In this document: piece by piece, positions 44,608-54,122 of the stretch
Layout of the letters: each line of letters begins with the position of its first letter
Position numbering within the stretch: position 1 is the first letter of the stretch
Origin: Shinella sp. SUS2
Lineage (GTDB): Bacteria > Pseudomonadota > Alphaproteobacteria > Rhizobiales > Rhizobiaceae
Assembly: GCF_001262505.1 (NCBI RefSeq)
Contig: NZ_KQ410731.1
Coordinates: forward strand, 124,001 to 188,000
Reading direction: 5' to 3'
DNA length: 64,000 nt
Notes under the pieces: model-generated
What the model saw: the letters and a program-made list of their open reading frames with translations, nothing else
What the model was told of the DNA's origin: nothing
Databases searched by the model: none
Made by a program: the position numbers and the translations under genes

Positions 44608-45578
44608 AGCAGGTGGATGGTGCAAAACTTCTGGCGTCGTTGGGTGAGGGGATCAAGGAGGTCCGTGGCCGCCTGACGCCCGATGCGCCGATGGATCGCG
44701 TCACCTGGTTCCGGGCCGGCGGCCTTGCCGAGCTGATGTTTCATCCGCATGACGGCGAAGACCTTGCAACGTTCCTGAAGCTGGTTCCGGAGGAAGTACC
44801 GGTCACGGTGACCGGTGTCGGCTCGAACCTTCTGGTGCGTGATGGCGGCATTCCCGGCGTCGTGATTCGTCTTTCGGCCAAGGGGTTCGGTGATGTCGAG
44901 CTCGTTGGCGAGAACCGGATCAAGGCCGGCGCGATCTGCCCGGACAAGAACATCGCCGCCATGGCGCTCGACCACGGCATTGCCGGCTTCGAATTCTACT
45001 ACGGCATTCCCGGCTCGATCGGCGGCGCGCTGCGTATGAACGCCGGCGCGAATGGCGGCGAGACCAAGGACCTCGTGGTGGAGGTGCATGCGATCGACCG
45101 TAAGGGCAACCCGCATGTGCTGTCCCATGCGGACATGGGCTATACCTATCGCCATTCGGCTGCGCCTGCCGACCTGATCTTCACCCACGCCGTCTTCCAG
45201 GGTGAGGCGGGTGACAAGACGGATATCCGCGCCAGGATGGATGCGGTGCGCCAGCATCGCGAGACCGTGCAGCCGATCCGCGAGAAGACCGGCGGTTCGA
45301 CCTTCAAGAATCCCGAGGGGCATTCGGCCTGGAAGCTGATCGACGAGGCGGGCTGCCGCGGCGTGATGATCGGCGGCGCACAGATGTCGCCGATGCACTG
45401 CAACTTCATGATCAACACGGGTCAGGCGACCGGCTACGAGCTGGAATATCTCGGCGAGACCGTGCGCAGCCGCGTGCTGGAGCATTCCGGCATCATGCTG
45501 CAATGGGAAATCAAGCGCCTCGGCAATTTTATGCCGGGCTACGAGGTCAAGGAGTTCCTGGGCCGCGCAACGGCCTGA
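44604..45578 (+). CDS. murB: UDP-N-acetylenolpyruvoylglucosamine reductase MurB
   Basis: A 324-residue FAD enzyme reducing UDP-GlcNAc-enolpyruvate to UDP-MurNAc. Marks are [55 protein letters not shown] (FAD and substrate loop), the catalytic Ser in [10 protein letters not shown], and [27 protein letters not shown]. The start at 44604 sits in the murC stop (ATGA). It is the last gene before the aquaporin insertion. Confidence 0.96.
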   Translation: MKQVDGAKLLASLGEGIKEVRGRLTPDAPMDRVTWFRAGGLAELMFHPHDGEDLATFLKLVPEEVPVTVTGVGSNLLVRDGGIPGVVIRLSAKGFGDVELVGENRIKAGAICPDKNIAAMALDHGIAGFEFYYGIPGSIGGALRMNAGANGGETKDLVVEVHAIDRKGNPHVLSHADMGYTYRHSAAPADLIFTHAVFQGEAGDKTDIRARMDAVRQHRETVQPIREKTGGSTFKNPEGHSAWKLIDEAGCRGVMIGGAQMSPMHCNFMINTGQATGYELEYLGETVRSRVLEHSGIMLQWEIKRLGNFMPGYEVKEFLGRATA

Positions 45579-45658
45579 TCCGACAACACTCTTGCTGGGG
45601 CGTTTTGACAAGCGCCCTCTCCCCCACAGGCAAGTTCATCGAAACGAAACTGTGTAAC

Positions 45659-45699
45659 GTCGCGCCTCCGGCGCGCGATGCGGCTCTGCGCGCAGGGCC
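45659..45699 (+). promoter_or_regulatory. Two-hairpin RNA leader of the first aquaporin gene
   Basis: Hairpin 1: TCGCGC (45660-45665), 7-nt loop, GCGCGA (45673-45678). After three bases comes hairpin 2: GGCTCTGC (45682-45689), GC, GCAGGGCC (45692-45699), with one T-G wobble. The ATG follows 15 nt later with GGGG between. The same arrangement, with paired base changes, precedes the second aquaporin gene. Confidence 0.55.
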
Positions 45700-45714
45700 C
45701 TGATGGGGATATTC

Positions 45715-46452
45715 ATGAACAGGAAACTCGCTGCCGAGTTCATCGGCACGTTCTGGCTCGTCTTCTGCGGCTGCGGCAGCGGAATCCTGGCTGCGGCCTT
45801 TCCGGAGAGTGGCATCGGCCTTGCCGGTATTTCCCTTGCCGCCGGCATCGCGCTGATGGCGATGATCTACACGATCGGCGGCATTTCCGGCGGGCATATG
45901 AACCCTGCCGTTTCCGTGGGCCTTGCCATCGCCGGCCGGTTTCCGGTTGCCCATATCCTGCCCTACGCGGTGGTGCAGGTTGCCGGTGCAACGGTGGCGG
46001 GCACCGTTCTCTATCTCATCGCTTCCGGCAGGGCCGGTTTCCAGGCGGGCGGTTTTGCCGCGAACGGTTACGGCGATCTCTCGCCGGGCGGCTATTCGCT
46101 GACGGCGGGTCTTGTGACCGAGGTGGTGCTGATGGCGCTCTTCCTGTTCATCGTCCTCGGCTCTACCCATCGGCGTGCGCCGGTGGATTTTGCGCCCGCC
46201 GTCATCGGTCTCAGCCTGACGGCGATCAACCTCGTGTCGATACCGGTCACCAACACGTCCCTCAATCCGGCGCGCTCGACGGGTGTCGCGTTCTTTGCCG
46301 AGACGGCGGCTCTGTCGCAGCTCTGGCTGTTCTGGCTCGCCCCTCTTCTCGGCGCCATCATCGGTGCCGTGGCCTGGAGATATGTCGGAGAGGCAGACGA
46401 AGCGCAGGCGAAACCGGCTCTGGTTTCGAGCGGAAATAATGTGCTTAATTAG
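45715..46452 (+). CDS. Aquaporin, AqpZ-like, with altered selectivity filter
   Basis: A 245-residue MIP-family channel with six transmembrane helices and two NPA half-helices: HMNPAVS (NPA 63-65) and SLNPARS (NPA 184-186). It aligns without gaps to E. coli AqpZ over the first 60 residues. At the aromatic/arginine filter, Ala43 stands where AqpZ has Phe43 and Asn172 where it has His174, while Thr181 and Arg187 are kept. This makes the constriction wider and more polar than in a water-specific channel, so solutes other than water are possible. The start is placed at 45715 by analogy with the second gene; an in-frame ATG lies at 45703. It sits 136 bp after murB and is followed by its paralogue. 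Confidence 0.92.
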   Translation: MNRKLAAEFIGTFWLVFCGCGSGILAAAFPESGIGLAGISLAAGIALMAMIYTIGGISGGHMNPAVSVGLAIAGRFPVAHILPYAVVQVAGATVAGTVLYLIASGRAGFQAGGFAANGYGDLSPGGYSLTAGLVTEVVLMALFLFIVLGSTHRRAPVDFAPAVIGLSLTAINLVSIPVTNTSLNPARSTGVAFFAETAALSQLWLFWLAPLLGAIIGAVAWRYVGEADEAQAKPALVSSGNNVLN

Positions 46453-46518
46453 AAAATACGAACATTTATTTTTCCTGTTCAGCCCCTGTTCATAGGGGTT
46501 TAGCGAAAGCTATGCTGG

Positions 46519-46562
46519 ATCGCGCGATGGTTGCGCGATGAAGCCTCGCTCCAGCGGGGCTT
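46519..46562 (+). promoter_or_regulatory. Two-hairpin RNA leader of the second aquaporin gene
   Basis: Hairpin 1: ATCGCGC (46519-46525), 7-nt loop, GCGCGAT (46533-46539). After one base comes hairpin 2: AAGCCTCGCT (46541-46550), CC, AGCGGGGCTT (46553-46562), with a T-G wobble at the same pair as in the first leader. The ATG follows 16 nt later with GGGGG between. Confidence 0.55.
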
Positions 46563-46578
46563 TGACCAGGGGGCATTC

Positions 46579-47265
46579 ATGTTCAAGAAACTTTCCGCCG
46601 AATTCCTCGGCACGTTCTGGCTTGTCTTCGGCGGCTGCGGCAGTGCGGTGCTGGCTGCCGCATTCCCGGAGGTCGGCATCGGCCATCTCGGCGTGTCCTT
46701 CGCCTTCGGCCTCACGGTGCTGACCATGGCCTATACGGTCGGCGGTATTTCCGGCGGGCATTTCAATCCCGCCGTCTCTGTCGGCCTGACGGTCGCCGGC
46801 AAATTCCCGGCTTCCAGCCTCGTGCCCTATGTCGTGGCGCAGGTCGTCGGGGCGGTTGCGGCGGCGGCGGTGCTCTACCTCATCGCGTCCGGCAAGACAG
46901 GCTTCCAGGCGGGCGGTTTCGCCTCGAACGGCTATGGCGACCTGTCGCCGGGCGGTTACTCGCTGACGGCGGCGCTGGTTGCCGAAGTGGTGCTGACGGC
47001 GTTCTTCCTTATCATCATCCTCGGATCGACCCATGGCCGTGCGCCCGTCGGTTTCGCGCCGATCGCCATCGGCCTCGGCCTGACGCTGATCCACCTCATT
47101 TCGATCCCGGTGACGAACACCTCGGTCAACCCGGCCCGCTCGACCGGCGCCGCGCTCTTTGCCGATACGGCGGCGCTCTCGCAGCTCTGGCTGTTCTGGC
47201 TCGCCCCGGTCCTCGGCGCCGTGGTCGGCGCGGTGATCTGGAAGATCGTCGGCGAGGACGACTGA
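46579..47265 (+). CDS. aqpZ: Aquaporin Z, canonical water channel
   Basis: A 228-residue MIP channel close in length and sequence to E. coli AqpZ ([20 protein letters not shown] start; [22 protein letters not shown]). The water-specific filter is complete: Phe43, His172, Thr181 and Arg187. NPA boxes lie at 63-65 and 184-186. GGGGG lies upstream of the ATG at 46579. It is the tandem paralogue of the gene at 45715, and the duplication includes the upstream leader. A strong bidirectional terminator follows. Confidence 0.95.
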   Translation: MFKKLSAEFLGTFWLVFGGCGSAVLAAAFPEVGIGHLGVSFAFGLTVLTMAYTVGGISGGHFNPAVSVGLTVAGKFPASSLVPYVVAQVVGAVAAAAVLYLIASGKTGFQAGGFASNGYGDLSPGGYSLTAALVAEVVLTAFFLIIILGSTHGRAPVGFAPIAIGLGLTLIHLISIPVTNTSVNPARSTGAALFADTAALSQLWLFWLAPVLGAVVGAVIWKIVGEDD

Positions 47266-47274
47266 TTGCGGACA

Positions 47275-47310
47275 AAAAAGAACCCGCCGCGTTGCCGCGG
47301 CGGGTTTTTT
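47275..47310. terminator. Bidirectional terminator between aqpZ and the MFS gene
   Basis: AACCCGCCGCG (47281-47291), loop TTGC, CGCGGCGGGTT (47296-47306), then a T6 run on the plus strand. A preceding A6 run (47275-47280) serves as the T-run on the minus strand. It ends both convergent units. Confidence 0.92.
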
Positions 47311-47329
47311 GAAGGAAGCCACGAAGGGC

Positions 47330-48634
47330 TCAGACTTCTTCCTTGCCCGAGAGCAGGATGCAGACGAGCGTGATGACGGCTGACAGGCCGAGATAGTATC
47401 CGACATAGGTCATGCCGTAGTTCGCCTGGAGCCACGTCGCGATATAGGGCGCAAGCGACGCGCCGAAGATGCCGGCGAAGTTGAAGGTGATCGACGAGCC
47501 CGTATATCGCACCTTCGTCGGGAAGGGCGCGGCGAGCGCCGTGCCGATCAGACCATAGGTCATGCCCATCAGCGCCATGGCGAGGATGACGAAGACAAAG
47601 ATGCCGCTCTCGCCGCCCGTCATCAGGCCCGGCAGGAGGAACGAGAAGGCGCCGATCAGCACGGTCGTGAGAATCAGCACCTCCCGGCGGCCGAACCTTT
47701 CGGCAAGCTTCCCGGCCAAAGGAATGAAGAGGCCGAACAGCACCGAGCCGAGGAGCTGGACTTCCAGCGCTTCGACGAAGGGCAGCTTCAGTATCTTGAC
47801 GTTGTAGGACAGCAGATAGGCCGAGCCGATATAGAACAGCACGAAGGTGGCGAGCGCCACGAAGGTGCCGAGCACGAGGCTGCGCTTGTGGTTGCGGAAG
47901 AGCTCCACGACCGGGACTTCCACGCGCTCCTGCTTGTCGATGGCTTTCTGGAAGGCGGGCGTCTCGGTGATCGACAGGCGAACCCACAGGCCGACGGCGA
48001 TCAGGATGATCGAGGCGACGAAGGGGATGCGCCAGCCCCAGGCGAGCAGCGATTCCTGCGACATGACATGCAGCAGAAGCCAGAAGACACCGGAGGAGAG
48101 GAAAAGGCCGACGGGGGCGCCGAGCTGCGGGAACATGCCGTACCAGCTGCGCTTGCCCGGAGGGGCGTTTTCGGTGGCGAGCAGCACCGCGCCGCCCCAT
48201 TCGCCGCCAAGCCCGAAGCCCTGGCCGAAGCGGCAGAGCGCCAGAAGCAGCGGTGCGAGCACGCCGATCGTCTCGTAGGAGGGCAGGAGGCCGATGATCA
48301 CGGTGGAGACGCCCATGGTCAGGAGCGCCGCCACCAGCGTCGTCTTGCGGCCGACGCGGTCGCCATAGTGCCCGAAGACGACCGCACCGAGCGGACGGGC
48401 GAAAAAGGCGATCGAGAAGGTTGCGAAGGACGCGAGCAGGGCAGTCGTCGGATCGCTGTTCGGGAAGAACAGCGTCGGGAAGACCAGCACGGCGGCGGTG
48501 GCGTAGACGTAGAAATCGAAGAATTCGATGGTCGTTCCGACCAGGCTTGCAAAGAGAACGCGCGCCGGGGAGTTGAGCCCGGCGCGGTTGGAATGCGTTG
48601 CGGTCGGCGACCCGGAAGCGAGCGTATCACTCAT
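47330..48634 (-). CDS. MFS transporter, metabolite:H+ symporter (MHS) family
   Basis: A 434-residue inner-membrane transporter with about 12 helices. MHS marks are ASLVGTTIEFFDFYVYATAA in helix 1, the motif GHYGDRVGRKTTLV between helices 2 and 3, LCRFGQGFGLGGEWGGAVLL in helix 4, and GRREVL in the second-half repeat. Relatives include ShiA, ProP and dicarboxylate or sugar-acid carriers. It runs opposite to the surrounding division genes and interrupts the murB-ddlB part of the cluster. A 436-bp divergent region with operator-like repeats separates it from ddlB. Confidence 0.9.
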   Translation of the reverse strand: MSDTLASGSPTATHSNRAGLNSPARVLFASLVGTTIEFFDFYVYATAAVLVFPTLFFPNSDPTTALLASFATFSIAFFARPLGAVVFGHYGDRVGRKTTLVAALLTMGVSTVIIGLLPSYETIGVLAPLLLALCRFGQGFGLGGEWGGAVLLATENAPPGKRSWYGMFPQLGAPVGLFLSSGVFWLLLHVMSQESLLAWGWRIPFVASIILIAVGLWVRLSITETPAFQKAIDKQERVEVPVVELFRNHKRSLVLGTFVALATFVLFYIGSAYLLSYNVKILKLPFVEALEVQLLGSVLFGLFIPLAGKLAERFGRREVLILTTVLIGAFSFLLPGLMTGGESGIFVFVILAMALMGMTYGLIGTALAAPFPTKVRYTGSSITFNFAGIFGASLAPYIATWLQANYGMTYVGYYLGLSAVITLVCILLSGKEEV

Positions 48635-48695
48635 CGTGGGTGCCTTTTCTTGGTTTTGAGGCTGTCTTGGGAGGCAGCGCCGTTCTATTACGTCA

Positions 48696-48757
48696 ACCGA
48701 TCGGTCGGTGAAACAATAAAAGTACGCTGAACGGTAAAAAATCGTACTTTTCGTACG
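48696..48757. promoter_or_regulatory. Operator-like repeats upstream of the MFS gene
   Basis: A perfect palindrome ACCGATCGGT (48696-48705) is followed by CGGT, a pattern common for TetR-family sites. Then AAAAGTACG (48718-48726) and CGTACTTTT (48743-48751) form a 9-bp inverted repeat with a 16-bp spacer, and a further CGTACG lies at 48752-48757. No matching regulator gene is in the window. Confidence 0.45.
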
Positions 48758-48954
48758 CTTTCGGGCGATCCCGCATTTACCAAGCCTTTGCGGGCAGGCA
48801 GCGGCCGTTCGGTGTCGCTTTAGGAAGAGCTAAATTTTTCTTTTTCTTGCGTCCGTCACAACTCTCTGATTCCAGAGAGAGAATCGAAGCGTGACCTGAT
48901 TCGGGACAGGAAAATTCGCCTCCGGGCGGCCGCGGTTAACGAAAGTAAACGCTT

Positions 48955-48968
48955 CATTAACCTTAATG
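48955..48968. promoter_or_regulatory. Symmetric TTAA element before ddlB
   Basis: CATTAA-CC-TTAATG, with TTAAC also at 48936-48940. TTAA half-sites recall CtrA boxes but the 7-bp spacing is not met, so this is only a possible cell-cycle regulator site or promoter part about 100 bp before ddlB. Confidence 0.3.
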
Positions 48969-49070
48969 GCGCTCTAGTGGTCCCAACTCGCTCGCCGAGT
49001 CGGATCGCAGAGGCAAATCAGGTCCGCGCAAGGGACGAGAGGCAGTGTGCGGAATTCAGTTGGGGGTTCT

Positions 49071-49997
49071 ATGAGCGTAAAGCATGTCGCGATGCTGATG
49101 GGTGGTTTTTCGTCGGAACGGCCGGTGAGCCTTTCGTCGGGCAACGCCTGCGCCGACGCGCTTGAGGCCGAGGGCTACAAGGTCACGCGTGTCGATGTCG
49201 GTCACGATGTTGCAAGCGTGCTTGCCGAACTGAAGCCCGATGTCGCCTTCAATGCGCTGCATGGCCCCTTCGGCGAGGACGGCACCATCCAGGGCGTGCT
49301 CGAATATCTCGAGATCCCCTATACCCATTCCGGCGTGCTCGCCTCGGCGCTCGCCATGGACAAGGCGCAGGCAAAGATCGTCGCCAAGGCGGCGGGCATT
49401 CCGATCGCCGAGCAGCGGTTGATGAACCGCTTCGATTTCACCTCCTCGCATCCGATGAAGCCGCCCTATGTGGTGAAGCCCGTGCGCGAGGGGTCCTCCT
49501 TCGGCGTCGTCATGGTCAAGGAAGACCAGTCTCATCCCCCGCAGATCATTACCTCGTCCGAATGGCGCTATGGCGACAGCGTCATGGTCGAGCGCTACAT
49601 CTACGGCCGCGAACTGACCTGCGGCGTTATGGGAGACGTGGCGCTTGGTGTCACGGAAGTGGTGCCCCAGGGCCACGCCTTCTACGACTATGATTCCAAA
49701 TACGTAAAAGGCGGTTCGAAACACGTCATCCCGGCACAAATTTCACCGAATATTTACCAAAAAGTACAAACACTCTCCCTCAAGGCGCATCAAGCGATCG
49801 GGTGCCGTGGCGTCAGCCGTTCCGACTTCCGTTACGACGACCGATTCTCCGAGAATGGCGAGCTTGTCTGGCTGGAAATCAACACCCAGCCCGGCATGAC
49901 CCCCACCTCCCTGGTGCCCGAAATGGCTGTTCATGCCGGCCATTCCTTTGGTGAATTCTTGCGGTGGATGGTGGAGGACGCGTCGTGTTTGCGTTGA
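49071..49997 (+). CDS. ddlB: D-alanine:D-alanine ligase Ddl
   Basis: A 308-residue ATP-grasp ligase making the D-Ala-D-Ala terminus of the precursor. Marks are [75 protein letters not shown] and [18 protein letters not shown] (Mg-binding Glu/Asn). The start at 49071 has GGGGG upstream. ftsQ begins inside its 3' end (13-bp overlap). Confidence 0.96.
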   Translation: MSVKHVAMLMGGFSSERPVSLSSGNACADALEAEGYKVTRVDVGHDVASVLAELKPDVAFNALHGPFGEDGTIQGVLEYLEIPYTHSGVLASALAMDKAQAKIVAKAAGIPIAEQRLMNRFDFTSSHPMKPPYVVKPVREGSSFGVVMVKEDQSHPPQIITSSEWRYGDSVMVERYIYGRELTCGVMGDVALGVTEVVPQGHAFYDYDSKYVKGGSKHVIPAQISPNIYQKVQTLSLKAHQAIGCRGVSRSDFRYDDRFSENGELVWLEINTQPGMTPTSLVPEMAVHAGHSFGEFLRWMVEDASCLR

Positions 49998-50905
49998 GCG
50001 TCAAAAGGAGCAGGGTACGCCCCGTCGGGCCTCCGGAAACGGAAGCCGGTCGTGTGCTGCCGCGCCCGCTGCGCCGGATCGTCCGGTTCCTGGTCAGCCT
50101 TGCGGCCGGTCGTATCCACATTCCGCGCCATACCGGCAGCATCGCGACCGTGCTTTTCATCGGCGCGACGGGCCTCTACGGCATGTCGCTCGGCGGTCAT
50201 TCGCAGGATGTCGCCCAGGCCTCGACGACGGCGATCGGCTTTGCCATCGAGGACGTCAAGGTTTCCGGCAACCGCGAGACTTCGGAAATCGACATTCTCG
50301 AGCGCCTTGGCCTCGATGGCACGACCTCGCTGGTCGCGCTCGACGTCAACGAAGCCCGCAAGCAGCTCACCGAACTGCCGTGGGTCGAGGATGTCTCGGT
50401 TCGCAAGATCTATCCGGGCACGATCGAGATCGCACTGAAAGAGCGCGAAGCGTTCGGCATCTGGCAGCACGGCAGCGATCTTTCGCTGATCGAGAAGAAC
50501 GGCAGCGTGATTGCGCCGCTGCGCGACAACAAGTTTTCGACGCTGCCGCTGTTCGTCGGCCGCGACGCCGAAACCGCTGCCGCCGGCTTTGCCGACGAGT
50601 TCGACAACTGGCCGGAAATCAAGGCGCGCGTGAAGGCTTACATCCGGGTTGCCGGCCGGCGCTGGGACCTGAGGCTCGACAACGGCATCGTCGTCAAGCT
50701 GCCGGAGCACAACGTGCCGCGCGCCATGGATACGCTGGCAACGCTTGAAGCGGAGCAGGGCATTCTGGAACGGGACATCGCGGCCGTTGATCTTCGGTTG
50801 GAAGACCGCACGACGGTTCGTTTGACGGAAGGGGCGCTCGAACGCCGCAATGCGGCGGTCGAGCAGAGAACGAAGGACCTGAAGAAGGCAGCGAAGCGCA
50901 CATGA
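49985..50905 (+). CDS. ftsQ: Cell division protein FtsQ
   Basis: A 306-residue bitopic divisome protein. The start is placed at a GTG (49985) because GGTGGAGGA lies 6 bases before it; an ATG at 49964 is in frame but has no such site. One transmembrane helix (about residues 50-70, [17 protein letters not shown]) is followed by the POTRA domain ([47 protein letters not shown]) and the beta domain with AFGIWQ. The end overlaps ftsA (ATGA). Confidence 0.93.
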   Translation: MFALSVKRSRVRPVGPPETEAGRVLPRPLRRIVRFLVSLAAGRIHIPRHTGSIATVLFIGATGLYGMSLGGHSQDVAQASTTAIGFAIEDVKVSGNRETSEIDILERLGLDGTTSLVALDVNEARKQLTELPWVEDVSVRKIYPGTIEIALKEREAFGIWQHGSDLSLIEKNGSVIAPLRDNKFSTLPLFVGRDAETAAAGFADEFDNWPEIKARVKAYIRVAGRRWDLRLDNGIVVKLPEHNVPRAMDTLATLEAEQGILERDIAAVDLRLEDRTTVRLTEGALERRNAAVEQRTKDLKKAAKRT

Positions 50906-52233
50906 GCATTTTCGGTTCGTCCCATTTTGGCCTGCCGCGCTTGAAGCCGCTTTCCTCCAAGCGGGCGCATGTCGTTTCGGTCCTCGATATCGGCTCCACC
51001 AAGGTCGTCTGCATGATCGGCCGGCTGACGCCGCGCGCCGAGAGCGAGATCCTGCCCGGCCGCACGCACAATGTCGAAGTCATCGGCATCGGCCACCAGA
51101 AATCCCGCGGCGTGAAGAACGGCGTCATCACCGATCTCGACGCGGCCGAAAGCGTCGTACGCCTTGCCGTCGATGCGGCCGAGCGCATGGCCGGCCTCAC
51201 CATCGAGAGCCTGATCGTCAACGTTTCGGCCGGCCGCCTGCAAAGCGACGTCTACACCGCGACCATCGATCTTGGTGGCCAGGAAGTCGACGCGAACGAC
51301 CTGCGCAAGGTGCTTGCCGTTGCCGGCCAGCAGTCGCTGCGCCAGGACCGCGCCATCCTCCACTCGCTCCCGACGGGCTTCTCGCTCGACGGCGAGCGCG
51401 GCATCCGCGATCCGCTCTCCATGTTCGGCGACGTGCTCGGCGTCGACATGCATGTGCTGACGGCGGAGCGCGCCGCGCTGAAGAACCTCGAACTGTGCAT
51501 CAACCGCGCCCACCTCTCCGTCGAGGGCATGGTCGCGACGCCCTATGCCAGCGGCCTTTCCGCGCTCGTCGACGATGAGGTCGAACTCGGCTGCGCCTGC
51601 ATCGACATGGGCGGCGGCACGACGACGATCTCCGTCTTCGCCGAAGGCAAGCTGGTGCATTCCGACGCCGTCTCGCTCGGCGGCCACCACGTCACGACGG
51701 ACCTTGCGCGCGGTCTTTCGACCCGCATCGAGGATGCCGAACGCCTGAAGGTCGTGCACGGTTCGGCGCTGCCGAACGCGGCCGACGAGCGCGACATCGT
51801 CACCGTCCCGCCGATCGGCGAGGATGACCGCGACCAGCCGACCCATGTGCCGCGTGCGCTGCTCTCGCGCATCGTGCGTGCCCGCATCGAAGAGACCATC
51901 GAACTCATCCGCGACCGCATCCAGCGCTCCGGCTTTTCGCCGATCGTTGGAAAACGAATCGTGCTGACGGGCGGCGGGAGCCAGCTCACCGGCCTGCCGG
52001 AAGTCGCGCGCCGCATCCTCGCCCGCAATGTCCGCATCGGCCGTCCGCTCGGCGTGTCCGGCCTGCCGACGGCGGCGAAGGGCCCGGCCTTTTCGACAGC
52101 GGTCGGCCTGATGATCTATCCGCAGGTCGCGGAACTGGAAGAACACGCTGTGCAGGGCGGCATGCTCTCGCAGCTCACGGGTGGCAACGGCCGCATTGCC
52201 CGCATGGGCCAGTGGCTGAAGGAAAGTTTCTGA
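50902..52233 (+). CDS. ftsA: Cell division actin-like protein FtsA
   Basis: A 443-residue actin-fold ATPase tethering FtsZ to the membrane. Marks are the phosphate-1 loop VVSVLDIGSTKVVCMIGRL, the 1C domain around NVSAGRLQSD, phosphate-2 CACIDMGGGTTTISVF, the adenosine motif IVLTGGGSQLTGLPEVA and the C-terminal amphipathic helix RIARMGQWLKESF. It is coupled to ftsQ by a 4-bp overlap; the space to ftsZ is 97 bp and could hold a further promoter. Confidence 0.96.
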   Translation: MSIFGSSHFGLPRLKPLSSKRAHVVSVLDIGSTKVVCMIGRLTPRAESEILPGRTHNVEVIGIGHQKSRGVKNGVITDLDAAESVVRLAVDAAERMAGLTIESLIVNVSAGRLQSDVYTATIDLGGQEVDANDLRKVLAVAGQQSLRQDRAILHSLPTGFSLDGERGIRDPLSMFGDVLGVDMHVLTAERAALKNLELCINRAHLSVEGMVATPYASGLSALVDDEVELGCACIDMGGGTTTISVFAEGKLVHSDAVSLGGHHVTTDLARGLSTRIEDAERLKVVHGSALPNAADERDIVTVPPIGEDDRDQPTHVPRALLSRIVRARIEETIELIRDRIQRSGFSPIVGKRIVLTGGGSQLTGLPEVARRILARNVRIGRPLGVSGLPTAAKGPAFSTAVGLMIYPQVAELEEHAVQGGMLSQLTGGNGRIARMGQWLKESF

Positions 52234-52330
52234 CGGGTTTTCCGGCGGCGTAGTGCCGGGAAAGACCGAGATTTGAGTTTTGGGAATAGACCGGCTGGGC
52301 GAAGCGGCCGGAAACGAAAGGAACACTGCA

Positions 52331-54067
52331 ATGACTATCAAGCTCCAGAAGCCGGACATCACCGAGCTGAAGCCCCGCATCACCGTCTTCGGTGTCGGCG
52401 GGGGCGGTGGCAATGCTGTCAACAACATGATCACCGCGGGCCTGGAAGGCGTCGACTTCGTCGTCGCCAACACCGACGCCCAGGCGCTGACCATGACCAA
52501 GGCGACGCGGATCATCCAGATGGGTGTCGCCGTCACCGAAGGTCTTGGCGCCGGCTCGCAGCCGGAAGTCGGCCGCGCCGCCGCCGAAGAGTGCATCGAC
52601 GAGATCATCGACCACCTCAACGGCACCCACATGTGCTTCGTCACCGCCGGCATGGGCGGCGGCACCGGCACGGGTGCGGCTCCGGTCGTCGCCCAGGCTG
52701 CCCGCAACAAGGGCATCCTGACGGTCGGCGTCGTCACCAAGCCGTTCCACTTCGAAGGCGGCCGCCGCATGCGCCTCGCCGAAGAAGGCATCCAGGAACT
52801 GCAGAAGTCGGTCGACACCCTGATCGTCATCCCGAACCAGAACCTCTTCCGCATCGCCAACGACAAGACCACCTTCGCCGACGCCTTCGCGATGGCCGAC
52901 CAGGTGCTCTATTCGGGCGTCGCCTGCATCACCGACCTGATGGTCAAGGAAGGCCTCATCAACCTCGACTTCGCCGACGTCCGTTCGGTGATGCGCGAGA
53001 TGGGCCGCGCCATGATGGGCACGGGCGAAGCTTCGGGCGAAGGCCGCGCAATGGCCGCTGCCGAAGCCGCGATCGCCAACCCGCTGCTCGACGAAACCTC
53101 GATGAAGGGCGCACAGGGCCTGCTCATCTCCATCACGGGTGGCCGTGACCTCACCCTCTTCGAAGTCGACGAAGCCGCAACCCGCATCCGCGAGGAAGTC
53201 GATCCGGACGCAAACATCATACTCGGCGCTACCTTCGATGAAGAGCTCGAAGGCCTGATCCGCGTTTCCGTTGTTGCAACCGGTATCGACCGCGCGGCCT
53301 CGGAGGTGGCTGCACGTAATGCTGACTTTCGCAGCCTCAGCAAGCCGGTAGTTCGTCCCTCCGCCGCCGTTCCGGTCCAGCCGCAGTTCCAGGCCGTCGC
53401 GCCCCAGCCGCAGCCGGTCATGCAGCAGCCCGTCATGCAGCAGCCGGTTGCCCAGCAGCCGCTCATCGATCCGATCGCCGAAGCCATCCGTGCCTCGGAG
53501 GAGAGCCTCGAGCGGGAACTGGCCATTCCGGTGAATCGTCCGGCTCCGGTGCAGCAGCCGGTCGCTTCCATCCAGGAAGAGCCGCGCCTGCAGAACCGTC
53601 TCTTCGCCGCTCCGGCCGAAATGCCGGCGCAGCGTCCGGTCCAGCAGCAGCCGATGCACCAGGCTCCGGTCATGCAGCAGCGCGTCGAACCGTCCGCTCC
53701 GATCATCCGGCAGGAGCCGCAGACGATGCGCATGCCGAAGATCGAGGACTTCCCGCCGGTCGTGCAGGCCGAGATCGACCATCGCGCTGCCCAGCAGCCG
53801 GTCGCCTCGCACAGCGAAGAACGCGGCCCGATGGGTCTCCTGAAGCGCCTGACGTCCTCGCTCGGCCGTCACGAGGAGCCGCAGGTCGCCCAGGAGCCGG
53901 CACCGCAGGCCCAGCAGCAGCGCCGCCCGCTGTCGGCTGAAGCCAGCCTCTACGCTCCGCGCCGCGGCCAGCTCGACGACCATGGCCGCGCCAATCCGCA
54001 GCCGCGTTCGCTCGGTGAGGACGACCAGCTCGAAATCCCGGCCTTCCTGCGCCGCCAGTCGAACTGA
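52331..54067 (+). CDS. ftsZ: Cell division tubulin homologue FtsZ with long C-terminal linker
   Basis: A 578-residue GTPase that forms the Z ring. The tubulin signature GGGTGTG is at 109-115, with [14 protein letters not shown] at 20-33 and NTDAQAL at 48-54. The globular part ends near residue 330. It is followed by a Q/P-rich linker of about 230 residues with QQPV-type repeats, as in rhizobial FtsZ1 and unlike the short linker of E. coli (383 residues in all). The C-terminal peptide EIPAFLRRQ binds FtsA. The start at 52331 has AAAGGAA upstream. A strong terminator ends the unit. Confidence 0.97.
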   Translation: MTIKLQKPDITELKPRITVFGVGGGGGNAVNNMITAGLEGVDFVVANTDAQALTMTKATRIIQMGVAVTEGLGAGSQPEVGRAAAEECIDEIIDHLNGTHMCFVTAGMGGGTGTGAAPVVAQAARNKGILTVGVVTKPFHFEGGRRMRLAEEGIQELQKSVDTLIVIPNQNLFRIANDKTTFADAFAMADQVLYSGVACITDLMVKEGLINLDFADVRSVMREMGRAMMGTGEASGEGRAMAAAEAAIANPLLDETSMKGAQGLLISITGGRDLTLFEVDEAATRIREEVDPDANIILGATFDEELEGLIRVSVVATGIDRAASEVAARNADFRSLSKPVVRPSAAVPVQPQFQAVAPQPQPVMQQPVMQQPVAQQPLIDPIAEAIRASEESLERELAIPVNRPAPVQQPVASIQEEPRLQNRLFAAPAEMPAQRPVQQQPMHQAPVMQQRVEPSAPIIRQEPQTMRMPKIEDFPPVVQAEIDHRAAQQPVASHSEERGPMGLLKRLTSSLGRHEEPQVAQEPAPQAQQQRRPLSAEASLYAPRRGQLDDHGRANPQPRSLGEDDQLEIPAFLRRQSN

Positions 54068-54092
54068 GGTCTTCCCGGAGATCGTTTTTCAG

Positions 54093-54122
54093 AATGCCCG
54101 GACCCTGGTCCGGGCATTTTTG
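54093..54122 (+). terminator. Intrinsic terminator of ftsZ
   Basis: AATGCCCGGAC (54093-54103), 4-nt loop, GTCCGGGCATT (54108-54118), followed by TTT. Confidence 0.9.

Larger units (their letters stand above)
48635..49070. other. Divergent regulatory region between the MFS gene and ddlB
   Basis: 436 bp without a protein gene. It contains operator-like palindromes near the MFS side (48696-48757), an AT-rich stretch (48821-48850) and, nearer ddlB, TTAA-containing repeats (48936-48968). Promoters for both directions must lie here, since ddlB-ftsQAZ is cut off from the murB side by the terminator at 47275-47310. Confidence 0.6.

Noticed and set aside
53380..53700. Repetitive CAGCAGCCGGT-type DNA as an independent repeat element
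   Set aside because: It encodes the Q/P-rich linker of FtsZ in frame, a known feature of rhizobial FtsZ.
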